DNA of 64,000 nucleotides, taken from contig JAGKQE010000108.1 of NCBI GenBank assembly GCA_022609375.1, positions 1 to 64,000 of the forward strand, given 5' to 3'. Shown piece by piece: positions 1 to 11,446 of this stretch. How positions within the stretch are numbered: position 1 is the stretch's first letter; every line of letters starts with the position of its first letter. Both the position numbers and the translations under genes were made by a program. The notes under the pieces are model-generated. The model did no database searches. It saw nothing but the letters and a program-made list of their open reading frames with translations, and had not been told where the DNA came from. The DNA comes from Xenosphaeropsis pyriputrescens. Lineage: Eukaryota > Ascomycota > Leotiomycetes > Phacidiales > Phacidiaceae.

Positions 1-1
1 G

Positions 2-615
2 TCAAAAGCTATTTCCAAACCCTTAAAGGGTAGATAGGTCTTTAAAATCAAAAGAGGGTTAAACAATGAAATCATTAAATATAAGGCTAGGTGGGTAGTC
101 AAGGGTTTCCAACAACAATATAAAGTTGATTATAATAAAACCTTTGCTACTATAGTTAAACCTATGACCTATAAAATAATTCTTGCCCTTGCTACTTCAT
201 ACAACCTAGAAGTAGAACAAATAGATGTAATTACTGCTTTCCTATATATAGAATTATACAAAAATGTTTATATAGAGCAACCTATAGGGTTTACAAACAA
301 TAATCAAGACAACATCTATAAACTAAATAGGGCTTTATATAACCTAAAACAGGCACCTAGAGAGTAGTACAATACCCTATCTAACTTCTTAAGGGACCTA
401 GGATTTAAAAGACTTGAATTAGACTATTTAGTCTTTATAAATCAAGGTATAATTATTGCAATATATATGGATGATCTACTTATTGTTGGATCCAATAAAC
501 ACAGTATTGCAGAATTAAAGCTTAAACTGTCAAACAAGTTTAAAATAACAGATCTAGGCTCTATTTACCACTACTTGGGAATAGAAGTTATAAGGGATAG
601 AGAGAACCAAACACT
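2..615 (+). pseudogene. Ty1/copia retrotransposon pol fragment (reverse transcriptase), degenerate
   Basis: A single frame (from position 2) reads as the reverse transcriptase region of a Ty1/copia polyprotein. Visible family blocks are the W(V)FKIK-type start, a D-V-x-T-A-F-L block near 222-245, the EQPIGF block near 277-291, the Y-x-L-K-Q-A-P motif near 338-357, and the YMDD catalytic box at 464-475. Two in-frame TAG codons (35-37 and 365-367) sit exactly where the family has tryptophan, so both look like TGG to TAG changes. The frame stops matching copia at about 615, where a DNA transposon has inserted. No gag, integrase, RNase H or LTR is visible, and the left part lies outside the window. 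It is a dead fragment. The family call is confident; the exact right limit comes from the inserted element's terminal repeat. Confidence 0.9.
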
Positions 616-617
616 TA

Positions 618-661
618 ATGTAACTTGTAGGGAAGCGATGCAGTACCCAAAGCGATACAGT
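618..661 (+). repeat. Left terminal inverted repeat of the Fot1/pogo element
   Basis: About 44 bp beginning right after a TA dinucleotide. It is the reverse complement, with a few transitions, of 2462-2505. It contains the shared block CTTGTAGGGAAGCGA and one internal repeat of the CAGTACCCAAAGCGA module. Confidence 0.85.
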
Positions 662-729
662 TTCACCCTATTAGCTACCTATCACCAACTTTAGTTGATT
701 ATAACTCTACATACAACACCCCAATAAAT

Positions 730-2409
730 TCAACAAATATATCAAATGAAAGAGCTCTATTAGACACAATAAACGCCCTCAACATATATCAATTTGAGTT
801 AATATATATAGCTGCGTAGCACTTCAAAGTTCCTAAGTTAACTCTAAGGCATTGCTACTATAGGAGAGCAACCTAATATAATTCCTATTAATAGCATCAA
901 TTGCTCTTAGATATAGAAAAGAACACCCTATTTCAATGGATTATACATTAATTATCAATAGAGTATCCTATTAGCCTAGCCTTGCTAAAGGAAACTGCGC
1001 AAGAGATCCTTAATCAACACTACTCTATTCCAACACTTGAAGCTAGTCAAGCCCTTCCTCTTGAACCACCAGTTATAGGCCACAAATGGCTCTATAGGTT
1101 CCAAAATTGATACCCTACCTTAAAAGGACTCTATTCATGTTAGTTAGAGTCCACTTGGTATATAGGATTAAACCCTATACATATCAAAGCTTGGCTTAAC
1201 ATATTTCGCCAGTTATTTGAAAAACATGAATACAACCTTCATAATATCTACAATATAGATAAGACTGGGTTTTCTATTAGAGATACACATTCTACTTGTA
1301 TTATAGTCGATCCTACACAAAATTCAAACTAGAAGGTGTCACCTAGAAAGCAGGAATGGGTTACTGTTATTAAGTGTATTAATAGTGCTAGGGAATTACT
1401 TCCACCATTGATTATATTCAAGGCAAAACACACCAATTCGAAATGGATTCCAAGTTATACACCTTCCAATTGGTGTTTCTCAACAAGTTCAAGTGGCTGG
1501 ACTTCAAATAGTCATGGTTTTGAATGGCTATGTCGCATATTCCTCCCAGAAAGTGGTAAAATATTACAAGGGAAGCGAAGACTTCTTATTATAGATGGCC
1601 ATTCTAGTCATATGACTGGCAAGTTCATTGCGAAATGTATACATAATAATATCGATATATGTATATTACCACCGCATTGTTCCCATTTGCTTCAGCCACT
1701 TGATGTTGGGGTGTTTGGTCCTATTAAACAGTTTCATAGTCAAGAGGTGGATCGATACTCACGAGCGAAAATTACACGCATTACACGCGAATATTGGGTC
1801 GAAATACTTATCAAAGTACAGAATAAGGCCTTGAATACACATAATATTCAAGCTGGGTGGAAAGGAGCTGGTTTAATTCCATATAACCCTCAAAGGGTGC
1901 TCAACAACCTTCCACTTTTACCACTAAGTCGACCTTCAACACCAGAATCTGATCCCAATACTACAACACTTGATATATCGATTTTACAGGCCTCTCCTGT
2001 CGACCATATAAAGCTCCAGAGAGCTAATAATGTGTTTCATAGCATGTTATTAGCTACTAATACCCTTGGTTCCCCCTCACGCTAATATGCTCAAAAATTA
2101 ACCAATATGATTGAAGCACAGAATACTAAGCTTGTAATCATTGGAAGGGAAATCAACACATACAGGGAGCTACTACAGACTCGTTGGGTTCAAAAGAAGG
2201 GTAAGAGAATCATGTTACAAGGTAGATTTGTGTATTCTACTCAGGAAGTATTGAAGATAGTGGAGGAAGCAGAGCAGGAGAGTGCATCCAAAAAACGTTG
2301 TAAACAGCCAGAGTTGCAGTCAATTGACGCCTTGATTACACAGTCTGAAGAGGAAGAGCTGGGGAATGATTCTAGCGACTTGGATTCTAATTTGGATGAG
2401 TTAGCATAG
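730..2409 (+). pseudogene. Fot1/pogo-like DDE transposase pseudogene
   Basis: One continuous frame encodes a pogo/Fot1 transposase and needs no frameshift, but carries at least nine in-frame stops (for example 1330-1332 TAG and 2083-2085 TAA). In order: an N-terminal psq/HTH-like segment (about 742-860), a CENP-B-type HTH region (about 905-1150), then the DDE_1 catalytic domain. The first catalytic Asp lies in NIDKTGF at 1252-1272. The second lies in LLIIDGHSSH near 1585-1614, and the third in the LLQPLDVGVFG block near 1690-1720. The C-terminal part after 2107 has the basic GKR and STQEV segment and an acidic tail usual in these proteins. The longest open stretch (1336-2085) lacks the first catalytic Asp, so no active enzyme is expected. 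Confidence 0.9.
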
Positions 2410-2440
2410 AGTTATAAGTAATTGAAGTTGTTGTATTCTA

Positions 2441-2505
2441 TATTACTGCGTCGCTTTGGGTACTGCGTCGCTTTGGGTACTGCGTCGCTTCCCTACAAGT
2501 CACGT
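2441..2505 (+). repeat. Right terminal inverted repeat with 18-bp tandem subrepeats
   Basis: The right end carries about 2.7 copies of an 18-bp unit, TACTGCGTCGCTTTGGGT, ending in CTTCCCTACAAGTCACGT. The left end keeps fewer recognisable copies. Internal subrepeats inside terminal repeats are often transposase-binding sites; that role is inferred here. Confidence 0.85.
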
Positions 2506-2507
2506 TA

Positions 2508-2741
2508 TAATAGTTAGGTCTTCCTATATATAAGATCCCTTAATTATCCTTTAATACTTAGAGTATCTAAGGTTTACCCTATATATATATAGCTATTATA
2601 GTTATTATAGTAATAAGATATCTTTATCTATACTTATTATATATATATAAGATCCTAATATAGTAGTTAGTAGGAATTGCCCCTTATATCTACTTACTAA
2701 CTTATATATTAGAATCTTATATATAGAGACCTAACTATAAC
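2508..2741. repeat. TA-rich segment with nested inverted repeats (possible MITE relic)
   Basis: The outer arms 2511-2537 and 2713-2738 are complementary (TAGTTAGGTCT on the left, AGACCTAACTA on the right, plus the TATATATAAGAT run). An inner pair, about 2647-2673 and 2690-2719, can form a hairpin around a short GC-richer loop. There is no coding potential. It directly adjoins the TA that flanks the pogo-type element. It could be a miniature inverted-repeat element or decayed copia sequence that happens to be palindromic. Confidence 0.5.
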
Positions 2742-2830
2742 AAAAACACTTTAAAAATATATTAGTTCTTAGTAAAATTAGATTACAGTCTATTGGAGTT
2801 ATTGTATTTAAAATCACTATATTGGTCTAG

Positions 2831-2861
2831 GTACGGTGTTGCTTCCCAACAAGTCACATTA
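2831..2861 (+). repeat. Second, diverged copy of the Fot1/pogo terminal repeat
   Basis: Aligned to the outermost 31 bases of the right terminal repeat, 26 positions match, and three of the five differences are C/T or G/A transitions. It has the same orientation as the right end of the complete element. No second transposase or matching left end is visible, so this is probably the remaining end of another, lost copy. Confidence 0.6.
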
Positions 2862-3125
2862 GAAACACATTGTTTTATAGGCAACAGCTTTATTCTTTAC
2901 ACAAGTGTATAGATGTTTAGGTTTTATGTGAGTTTTCAAGTAATTTACAAAAGGTATAGGGTATCACATAGGGAGGCTCACAATCATATCCTCATAAAGG
3001 TCGTTAATTCGTTGCGCGATCGAATAAGATGGCGACCCCCTTACAGCGCTCCTTGCGCGAACACAACGTTTAAACAATAATATGCTACACATATAATTAG
3101 AAGGGAATACAAACTTCAAGTTCGC
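2862..3125. other. Gene-poor spacer between transposon relics and the RasGAP gene
   Basis: AT-rich until about 3000, then normal composition. It holds no ORF I can support. It probably contains the 3' UTR of the minus-strand RasGAP gene. Confidence 0.5.
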
Positions 3126-6100
3126 TTAACGTACCTCGATAAGCCTGTCAGTGAGAATAGCACATTGTCTATCCTGATCATTGCAAGTCAAGAATGATGA
3201 TGATCGTAGTAAGCCACGGAAACCGATATCCTTGAGAACCTCATCCAGGGTTTCTGCTGCGCTTACGCCGCTAGATAGCTTGGGATCGGATGTTAAAAGT
3301 CGTAAAAGGTCGTGAGCGGACTTGAGTGTTAATGTATCCTGACAAGATTGCAAAAGCTCATCTAGGATCGCAATGAGTTGAGTGAAACTGTATACTGTTA
3401 GCAGAGGACATTAATCATGCGTAAGAATATAGGCTTACAGATGCAGAATAACAGCTGGTCTCATCAACGCCAATCGAATCAGCCACAAAAGGAGTCGATG
3501 CTGAACCGAATCCTCAAGATTGTGGAAGTCAACAATGGTGATGACAGTATTTAACAGCAAATCCTTATCTCCTATAGTGTTGAAGTCGATAATATCGAGA
3601 ATATCATTTGGCAAGCAACTTCCTGTAGGTGTTGTGCCAGCAAGCCAGAGAATCTCTTTAGCCTCTTCTTCCGACGTTGCCCTTGAGATGATGATACTGA
3701 GATATGGAAGTAGACTGCAATCGGAGGGAAACCTCTGTTCCTCCGTCGCGCATGAACTTGCTGTCTCGAGGAAGGTGGATAACACCCGGAGTGAGGTTGC
3801 TTTTGTGACAGGCTCTGCAAGTCCTTTTGCGAGACAACTGCAAATGGCGATGTGAAAGTTGTCCTTATTGAAATGCACACCGTATATCTCATCCAATTCC
3901 AAAGCTGCACTTTGGAGAGGTATCCGCCCAGCCAGGAGGACAGAAACCATTTGCGCATTGTTGAAATCACCGGAGGTACTGATGTTGTTCAACACTGCTT
4001 CCAAGAACAACGCAGCGCAGTTAAAGAGTGGCATGGGTACTAATCTCACCAGTGACAGTGCCAGCCAGAAGAGCTGTAAGCCATAGCGCGAAGCTGTACG
4101 CAATTTGTCCATCATCTTGGTAAGTGAGCTAACGATTGCAATTAGCATTTCGCTATCGTTTTCTTCCATGAAGCGATGGATTGAGTTCCGAAGAGCTACT
4201 AAAACCTGATATAGGAGATCATCGTCTACATCTTCACGCGCCAAACATCCCATAACCGTGAAAGCTCGTGGCTGGATAGCAGGATTACTTTGAAAGGCAG
4301 TACTTGCAACTAGACTCATCCAGCGTGAGCGCCATGCATTGGAAGTATCCACAGTTGGCGCAGCAATGATACTGATCTCTGATAGCAATAACGCGATGGA
4401 TTCAGTGGCAGCGAGGGTTGCACTACCATTCTCTTGTGATAGAGACAGAGTAATTGAACCGCCATCACGACTGCTACTGGGGTGATTATAGAATAATTCG
4501 CCTCGTGGCTCCGCAATGGAGGCAGCTATAGCGGTCAGACGTGCCAATTTTGCTTCTTCGAGTGCGAAGATCGTGCAAATGGCATGTACTGTATTCACAA
4601 GTAAACGGTGAATATTTTGCCTTGCATCGGGAGGGCCACTGTTCGCAAGCATGGTAACAACATGAAACAGTTCCGGGAGATATAGCTGTGACTGCACACC
4701 GCTACCAAAAGAGGTAGATAGGCATAGCCGGATGAGGACACAAATCTCAGACCAGACGACATTGTCGGAAATGTGCTTAGTGGGACGAACCGAGGAACGG
4801 TTGAGGGCCTTGCGAAGTCTAGATAATAGCTTTCCGCGTATGGTCACTGTTCGAAGAGAGGCAATTATCGAACCCAAAGCCTCAGTATGATCAGTTTCGA
4901 AACTGTGAGCTCTTGCCGTCTTTATTAACTCATCCAAAAGCAGTTCAGTCTGAAGCTCATCCTGACAAATGACGGGCCAAATGCGTTCCTCGAAGGTGGT
5001 GCCCAGTGATAGGTCAGAAACAGCGATATCTATAAGCCTGCGCAAAACCGAGGCAACCTTCTCACGAGCCTTATCGCTGTCGGCCTCACTTGATAGAACA
5101 TACGATCTCAGGCATGGCAGCCATGGCGCCATGTAGCATAGGCTTAGGGGACGCTGCTGCCATGGAACACTTTCCCAACCCGAGACAAACTCGTTCAAGA
5201 AATCCAATGTAAGTTGGGGCTCAGAGGAGGCTAATTGTCGACTGACTTCAACAACATATTGCGATGGATGGAGAGGGATGAATAGTTCTGTCTTGAAGTT
5301 AGATCTAGAAATGTGGTACAATATAATTCAGATTGATGCATACCTTCACTGCTCAGGAAATTTGCTTCCCCGCCAAACTTGAAGCCACGGCACAAGGCAC
5401 AAAGTAAGTTGTAGGCTGCCAGTCTCAAAGTGGAATTGAGACTGGTCATGTTAGCCAAAGAAAGATTAAGTAGGGTACCAGGAACATCTTGTGGCTTCAC
5501 CAGTCGCTCAAAGGATTTTGGTGCCATCAGGTCTTTCCCGTGCTTGGCCTTGGCTGCTCGAATCGCCTGTAGCACATCCGCTTTCCGAGGACTGGTAAAA
5601 TACATCACAATCTTACCGTTGTGTGTTCTGATACCAAAAGCTGAATCATCTTCAGTCTGAACCGAAGTGTTGGCTTCATCAATCTCGGTCAGTCGAAATA
5701 TATCATTGATAACAGCATTTAGTCGCAAGCCGGACATGACCTCCTGCTTGTGGGTTGTTGTAACTTGTACATAGCGATTTCCAATCTTCAAAGTCACCTC
5801 AATGTCACCCTTTGTCCGAGAAAGCCTAGTGATAGGCTGAAAAGTTATGGTGGTATCCATGACGGCGCTGATAGTTTCCTTGGGTAACTGGATTTGACTG
5901 AGATGGAAATGCAACTGCAGATCCGCAAGACTTCCTGCTAAATGATACTCCACATTCCTGTGAAATGCGCTCGTCTCGCTTTTCGCAGATAACCGCAATA
6001 TACGGCGAAAACATTTCCTGAAGACACTGTTCATATTATACACATACACACGCGCAAGCTGCTTCGATAACTCTGATGGCGTGAGAAGGTCAAGTTTGCG

Positions 6101-9100
6101 AAACAAGGCATCCTGCGGTTCGTTTTGACCATTGTAACAAGTTGCATCGATGAGGATACTGAAAGGCTTGTGCCACATTCGACTTGCAATCTTCAAGTAG
6201 CAATACAACAGAAGGTCATAATCTGTCTCCTCAGTATCAATATTGCGGAGGATGATACATATCACGGACAATCCATCTTTGGTTTCTCCTCCATCGTAAA
6301 TGGCACGAGAGGACATTATGCTCTCTGTACTGCGCCCCGCGTTCCTCAACATAAAATGTTGGAAGCGAGAGTATAGAGGTGGGTTGTTTGCCGAGATTAA
6401 CGGTCTATTCCAGGATACGTCCATAGGCGGTGGACCTAAATTGGAAACGAGGCTGCGCAGGGTTTCGAGCATTGGAAACCGGCCTTTGATATCAGAAGGG
6501 GATTGTACAGATGCTTTACGACCTTCCGTAACAAGTTTCTGGCGAACTTGGTCCCAGTGTTCATAGAGATATCGGTGCAGTGTCACGCACGACCCAAAGT
6601 CAAAAGACTCAGTCTCACCTATTGTTTCTGTCCGTGTTGGAGGAGACTAAAAAGGTTACCAAAAGATAAAAAGTTACGGGGACCCAGAGACTACTTACAG
6701 AAACGTCTCTTAGAAAACTAGTGACACGGATGATGTTTGACGTCAGAAAGTCGTTCAGAGGAAACATGTAAGGCTCCTTCGCTCCGAATAGTACATTATT
6801 TGCAAGGTTCTGTACAACCTTGGCAATGAGCAGTAGACCTCGCCGCATCTCTTTAGATGGTATAGATGATACTATTCCTTCAGCATCGGGAGCAACGATT
6901 GCCGGGCAAAAGAATCGAAGAAAAATGAAGGCCCCAACAGCGGTATATTTAGCCTCTGGAAACCGCACCATCACAGACGTGCATATCTGCGAATTGAGTC
7001 AGTATAATGATCAAAGAAGAGTAGGCAGGCTTACAATGTGGCATATTTGTCTGAACGAGACGGGCATGTTAGATGTCGAGTTGCAGATATCATCCACAAA
7101 GACCTTAGTCACAATGCGCAATTGCAGAGCATTCTTTTCCAGTTCTTCAGTTGTCGCGATCCTTGCAGGATCAAGTTCAAGATCTAAGTCATCCGAAGAC
7201 AGGATGAGGCGCTCCAAGACCTTTTGTAAGGTGGTACGAAGGTAGTTTGCCCCCTTCCATTTTGCGTAGACGGCGAGGATCTTAGTAGCCACACAGTTGC
7301 GTCGGAGCAATTCAGACTCATTTTCTGTTGGAGTGTTACTACTGAAGATGTAGAATGCAGCTGTAGAAAGTACTAACCAGTGATTTCAACTTCATGATCA
7401 ATGAGCGCCTTCAATAATACAAATCCTAGTCCACGAGACTCAAAAATGTTGAGTAGAGAAACAGTCATCTCATCAATCTCAGTGCTTGGGCATGCATCGC
7501 AAATCGCAATAGTCAAAACCATGTCATTCAACAGGAGCTGTACACGCTATTAGATGTGCTGCCAATGAAACATCAAGAGGGGCAAGCCTTGTGACATACC
7601 TCAAGCAATTCGTCGTACTTCTCGCTAATAGCAGCGTCTGATAGATTGTTGAACTCGGTACCTTGGCGAAGAACATTACAAAGCACCCTCACAAAAGCTA
7701 TTCTGATCCCAAGGTCTTCATGGTAACCTAGACTCAACGAGTTTTTTAAGCCGATGTCAATATTGGCACTAAGGAGATTTGACAGAGCTGTGATTGCAAA
7801 CTCTGCTGTCGACAAGGTGTCATCTCTCCCTGTGATTAGTGGCACATCTCTTTTGGTAGATTCAATCCCGTCAAAACTGAGCAAGGCCAGAAAGCGGTTG
7901 AAATAAGAATGGAACATTTCCATTTTCAAGTCCCCTGTCTCTGCTTCATTATCAGGAGATACTGGCTGCAGCGGTAAACGATAAGTCAGGTGGGTGAGTG
8001 CTCTTAAGCACGCTTTGTCGAGTTCCCTTTGGAGCCGCACAATCTCGTCAATCCGAGTTATACTTGAGGCAGCACTGTTATCTGTGGTGGAGGACCCTGG
8101 TCGTGTGATCCAGCTAAAGAGAATTTCAAGAAGTGCATTTCGAATTCTGACATCATGTCTAAGATTGAGAAGCTCCTTTTTTCTCGTTACAGCTTCGCAC
8201 AGCTGACACACCTTTATCTTGACGAGGATGCTCTCTTTAGACTCTGCGAAATCAAGGAACTTTGCAAAGCTCAACGTAAGTTCACCTACACCAAGAGGTA
8301 TATCAGCACCGATCTCTGCTGGATTGGCCAATCGTTCCACAATTGTCTTGAGGAGTGCCGCTGCTTGCTCGGCGAAGATGATGCGAGTGTCAGATGATGC
8401 TGGAGCTGGAGGCCGTGGACTATCGAAGAAGTCTTCAAGCTCATCCTGGAGTGCTTTAAACAATTGTAAATATAGAGAGGGCGAGATCTCTGCTAGAGAC
8501 TCCCGAGTAGCCTCGCGAACTCTGACAATACTGCAAGTGAGCAAACGAATGCTTTGTGATAAATAAAGATCAAGCAGGGTGTCTTCACGAGATCTGTCGG
8601 GAGCATGTCGATCTATCCAGCGCAGGCCAGCATATGAGTCTTCAGCAGCATGAGATGCTTGCTCAGCTATACAACAACCTCCAAGTGAGGCTAGAAAGCC
8701 CGAGTAGTTGCGCCACTCCACTAACGATCTCTCTTCTAGTGGACGGGATGATGAAAGCTGCTTTGAGAGAACTATCCATTTGCTAAATACAGTCTCCCAA
8801 GCGGTGAGGATTCCCGCTGTAGGATGACTCAATCTGGTCAGCAAATGCTTGCGGAAGATCTTTTGGAAAGCAACCAGGCCAGTGAAGCGGAAGCTTTTGG
8901 AAGACATTTCTTGATAGATATCGAGATTCTTGAGTATTGTCAATGTTGCTTTGGCAGATTCTGGCGCAGAGGTAGTGACAAGTTTAGCTTCTTCACAGAA
9001 GATAGCTAGTGTTCTGGTAACGATAGAACATATTTCCAGATCTGCAGAGCATGAAAAGACAAGGACAACAACCTCGAGGGCCTCCGAGGCAGATTTGATA

Positions 9101-11446
9101 GCCGGTACAACCTCGCTCCCAATGGCAGTGGAACTTTGAACTTCCTATATAGAGCTGTCAGCATAGTGATCTGACTTAATCAAGAAACACCAACCTCGTC
9201 GTTTTTCAACAGCACATATCTTGCTTCAAGATAGTCATGTATAAGGCTAAGAAGACTCTTACGACCAGGGCCTGCTAGACCCAGCTGAACCGCCTTGTTA
9301 CACAATGTGAGAAGAACAGTAGACCTGAAATACGTCAGTAGGTGGGACTCAAATGTAGATTGATACTCACGTTGTCCTCCAAAAGTTAGTTGGGAATCCC
9401 TGAGAACCGTTCTCTAGGTTCCTATGTAGTAAAACAACAGAATTCTCTGCCATCAATTTCCGCGCAACATGGCTCGAGAGAGATCTTATGGTTTCATCGT
9501 CGGATGCCAAGCATCCAACAAAAGAAGTCATGGTCTCTTCGTAAAATTCGCTGTACCCTGGAGTGCCAGGAGCTGGAGCGGCGTTGAACAAAACGAGAGG
9601 ACAAACACCGAGGAATACCAATATGCTATATAACAGATCCGATTGTGGCTGATCGCCTGAAGCCTTGCGTGAGGTATTGTAACCATTCGCATGAAACGAT
9701 CTAGGCACAGGGGCAACATTCTGAATTATTTAGCATTTGAAATAGACTCCAGACCGTTTGAACACGTACCTTCAACTGAGCCCGAACAAAAGGGGCAACC
9801 CGGTCAAAAAGTGCAGAAAAGCGACCAGGTCTTTCTTGACAAGCCAAATGTGCTGCTCCAAAGAAAAACGCAGTCTTGAAATCTACCGGACTTCCTGTTT
9901 CAAAGCATTGTAACGTAAGTGTCTCCTCATATTCAAGTTCTGTTAGGGTGACAAAAGCCGCTGCCAGAAGAGACCTGTCAAAAGTGAGAATTTCAGTCTT
10001 GCGGAAAACAGCTTCCCGTATCTCATCATGAATATCAAGAGCGTAGCTCAAACTGTTCGAGATGTCAGCTTCTGTCAAAGTAGAATCTTCTTATTGTACT
10101 TACAAGGCCGACTCGCTATCTGTAGGAAAGTGTCTTGATACTCTCATAATATTTATAAGGCAGTAGGCAGCTGCTTCTCGAAGAGGAGGACTTCGAGAGG
10201 ACCTCAGAGTCTTTAGTAGATCCTTCAGGAATGCAGCTTTCTTCGAAATGCTACCCACTCGCTCTTTCAGCTGAGTGGCAACCTCCCACACCTCGAAATT
10301 TACGAACAGTAGAGCTGTTTGAAAAGGCCAAACGATGGCCTTCTTGCGGCCTGCATCGATCATTGAGATGGTCATATCAAATAACGTGTCGGCTCCACCA
10401 TCAAGCTTCTTCTGAGTTGTGTGGAGATCAACGAACTCATTAGGACTATTATCTAGCCAACGATTGATGAGCATTGGGAGAACAATAGCGACAGTGTTTT
10501 GATATGGTCTTCTCAGATGTAGAAAACTGCCACAAATCTCCTGCAAGATGAGTCTCAACTTAGCCCCATCAACCCACAAGTCCGCGATCATACGGAGAGC
10601 TACAAGCGACTTGTGCTCTTCTTCAACAGAGTCTGCAGAGTTTGCGCTGCTTTGAGGAGGATGCGCAGAGCGCAAACTGCGTAGAGTTGATTGGACAAAG
10701 TTGAACATATATGACCAATTTGTAGCCGAGATGAACTCTATGACCATCCGGGCAAATGATTCGAGTTGGCATTGCTGCTCAGAGAGCCTATCTGCGCCCT
10801 TTTTCATCAATGTCCTATTTGCCGTGCTTGCCATGCTTGCTGTGCCACTCCGACCGTCATCAAGAATTTTAGAAGAATCCAAGACATAGTCTTCTGGTAA
10901 TGGGATCAAGAAGAACCCCACTGTCTCTATAATCCTAGCAACGAGACCTGTGCTAAGAGCTTTTGGTACAGCTCTCATTCGTCGGAAGGACGTAGTTCCT
11001 AAGCCCTGGTTATTCTGCGATTTCCAGTCACTATCTGTCTTCTGCCCAGGCGCATTGGCGTCTCTCCCTATGTCGGCGGCTGATATGACACTATCCCAAT
11101 ATGCTGAACAGCATTCAGTGAGCAATTCGAGAACGTATATTTCGGAGTGAAGCACATGGGCTGCGTGTGAACTAGTCGTTTTATCAAATGGTGTGAATGC
11201 TTCCAGTAGTGACAGAAGTGCCTCAATGACCGGTTCTATATCCGAGGAGCTTATTCTGATCAAAGTCGCTCGAGTGAGAGCCACCAGTTCATCTTCTTGG
11301 ATGTCGTTTGCATCGGATCCTGTCCGGTGTGGCAGCTGATTGCCAGTATTGTTAGCAGTGCCAGTACATATTGAAGTGGAGCTTGAATTCACCTTTGTTT
11401 CCAACCTGGAAACAAGACTCCGCACCAAGCTGGATTCTCTGTCCAT
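3126..11446 (-). CDS. ira1: Neurofibromin/Ira-type Ras GTPase-activating protein
   Basis: Predicted 2600 residues, the usual size of fungal neurofibromin homologues. It should switch off Ras by stimulating GTP hydrolysis, and so damp cAMP/PKA signalling. Exons (minus strand): 11446-10104, 10052-9770, 9720-9371, 9324-9195, 9144-7600, 7537-7378, 7324-7035, 6986-6699, 6646-5344, 5287-3439, 3387-3126. All phases agree and the total is 7803 nt. The RasGAP domain spans about residues 1210-1470, with an LLRRN arginine finger (Arg about 1278) and the FLRFFCPAIVAPD block near 1389. A Sec14/CRAL-TRIO-like plus PH-like module follows at about 1570-1780, then long helical-repeat sequence. The start is the first ATG in frame (MDRESSLV). 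The upstream open stretch uses no ATG. The stop overlaps a possible splice donor, so the last few residues are less certain. Confidence 0.93.

Larger units (their letters stand above)
618..2505 (+). mobile_element. Fot1/pogo-type (Tc1-mariner superfamily) DNA transposon, full length, inactive
   Basis: This is a 1888-bp element bounded by imperfect terminal inverted repeats. The left repeat starts at 618 and the right one ends at 2505. Both share the core CTTGTAGGGAAGCGA (read inward) and then a repeated GCAGTACCCAAAGCG block. A TA dinucleotide flanks each side (616-617 and 2506-2507), as expected for TA target duplication in this superfamily. Size and internal transposase match fungal Fot1-like elements. 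The two repeats differ mainly by C/T and G/A transitions, in keeping with RIP-like decay. It sits inside the copia reverse transcriptase, so it inserted later than that element. Confidence 0.88.
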
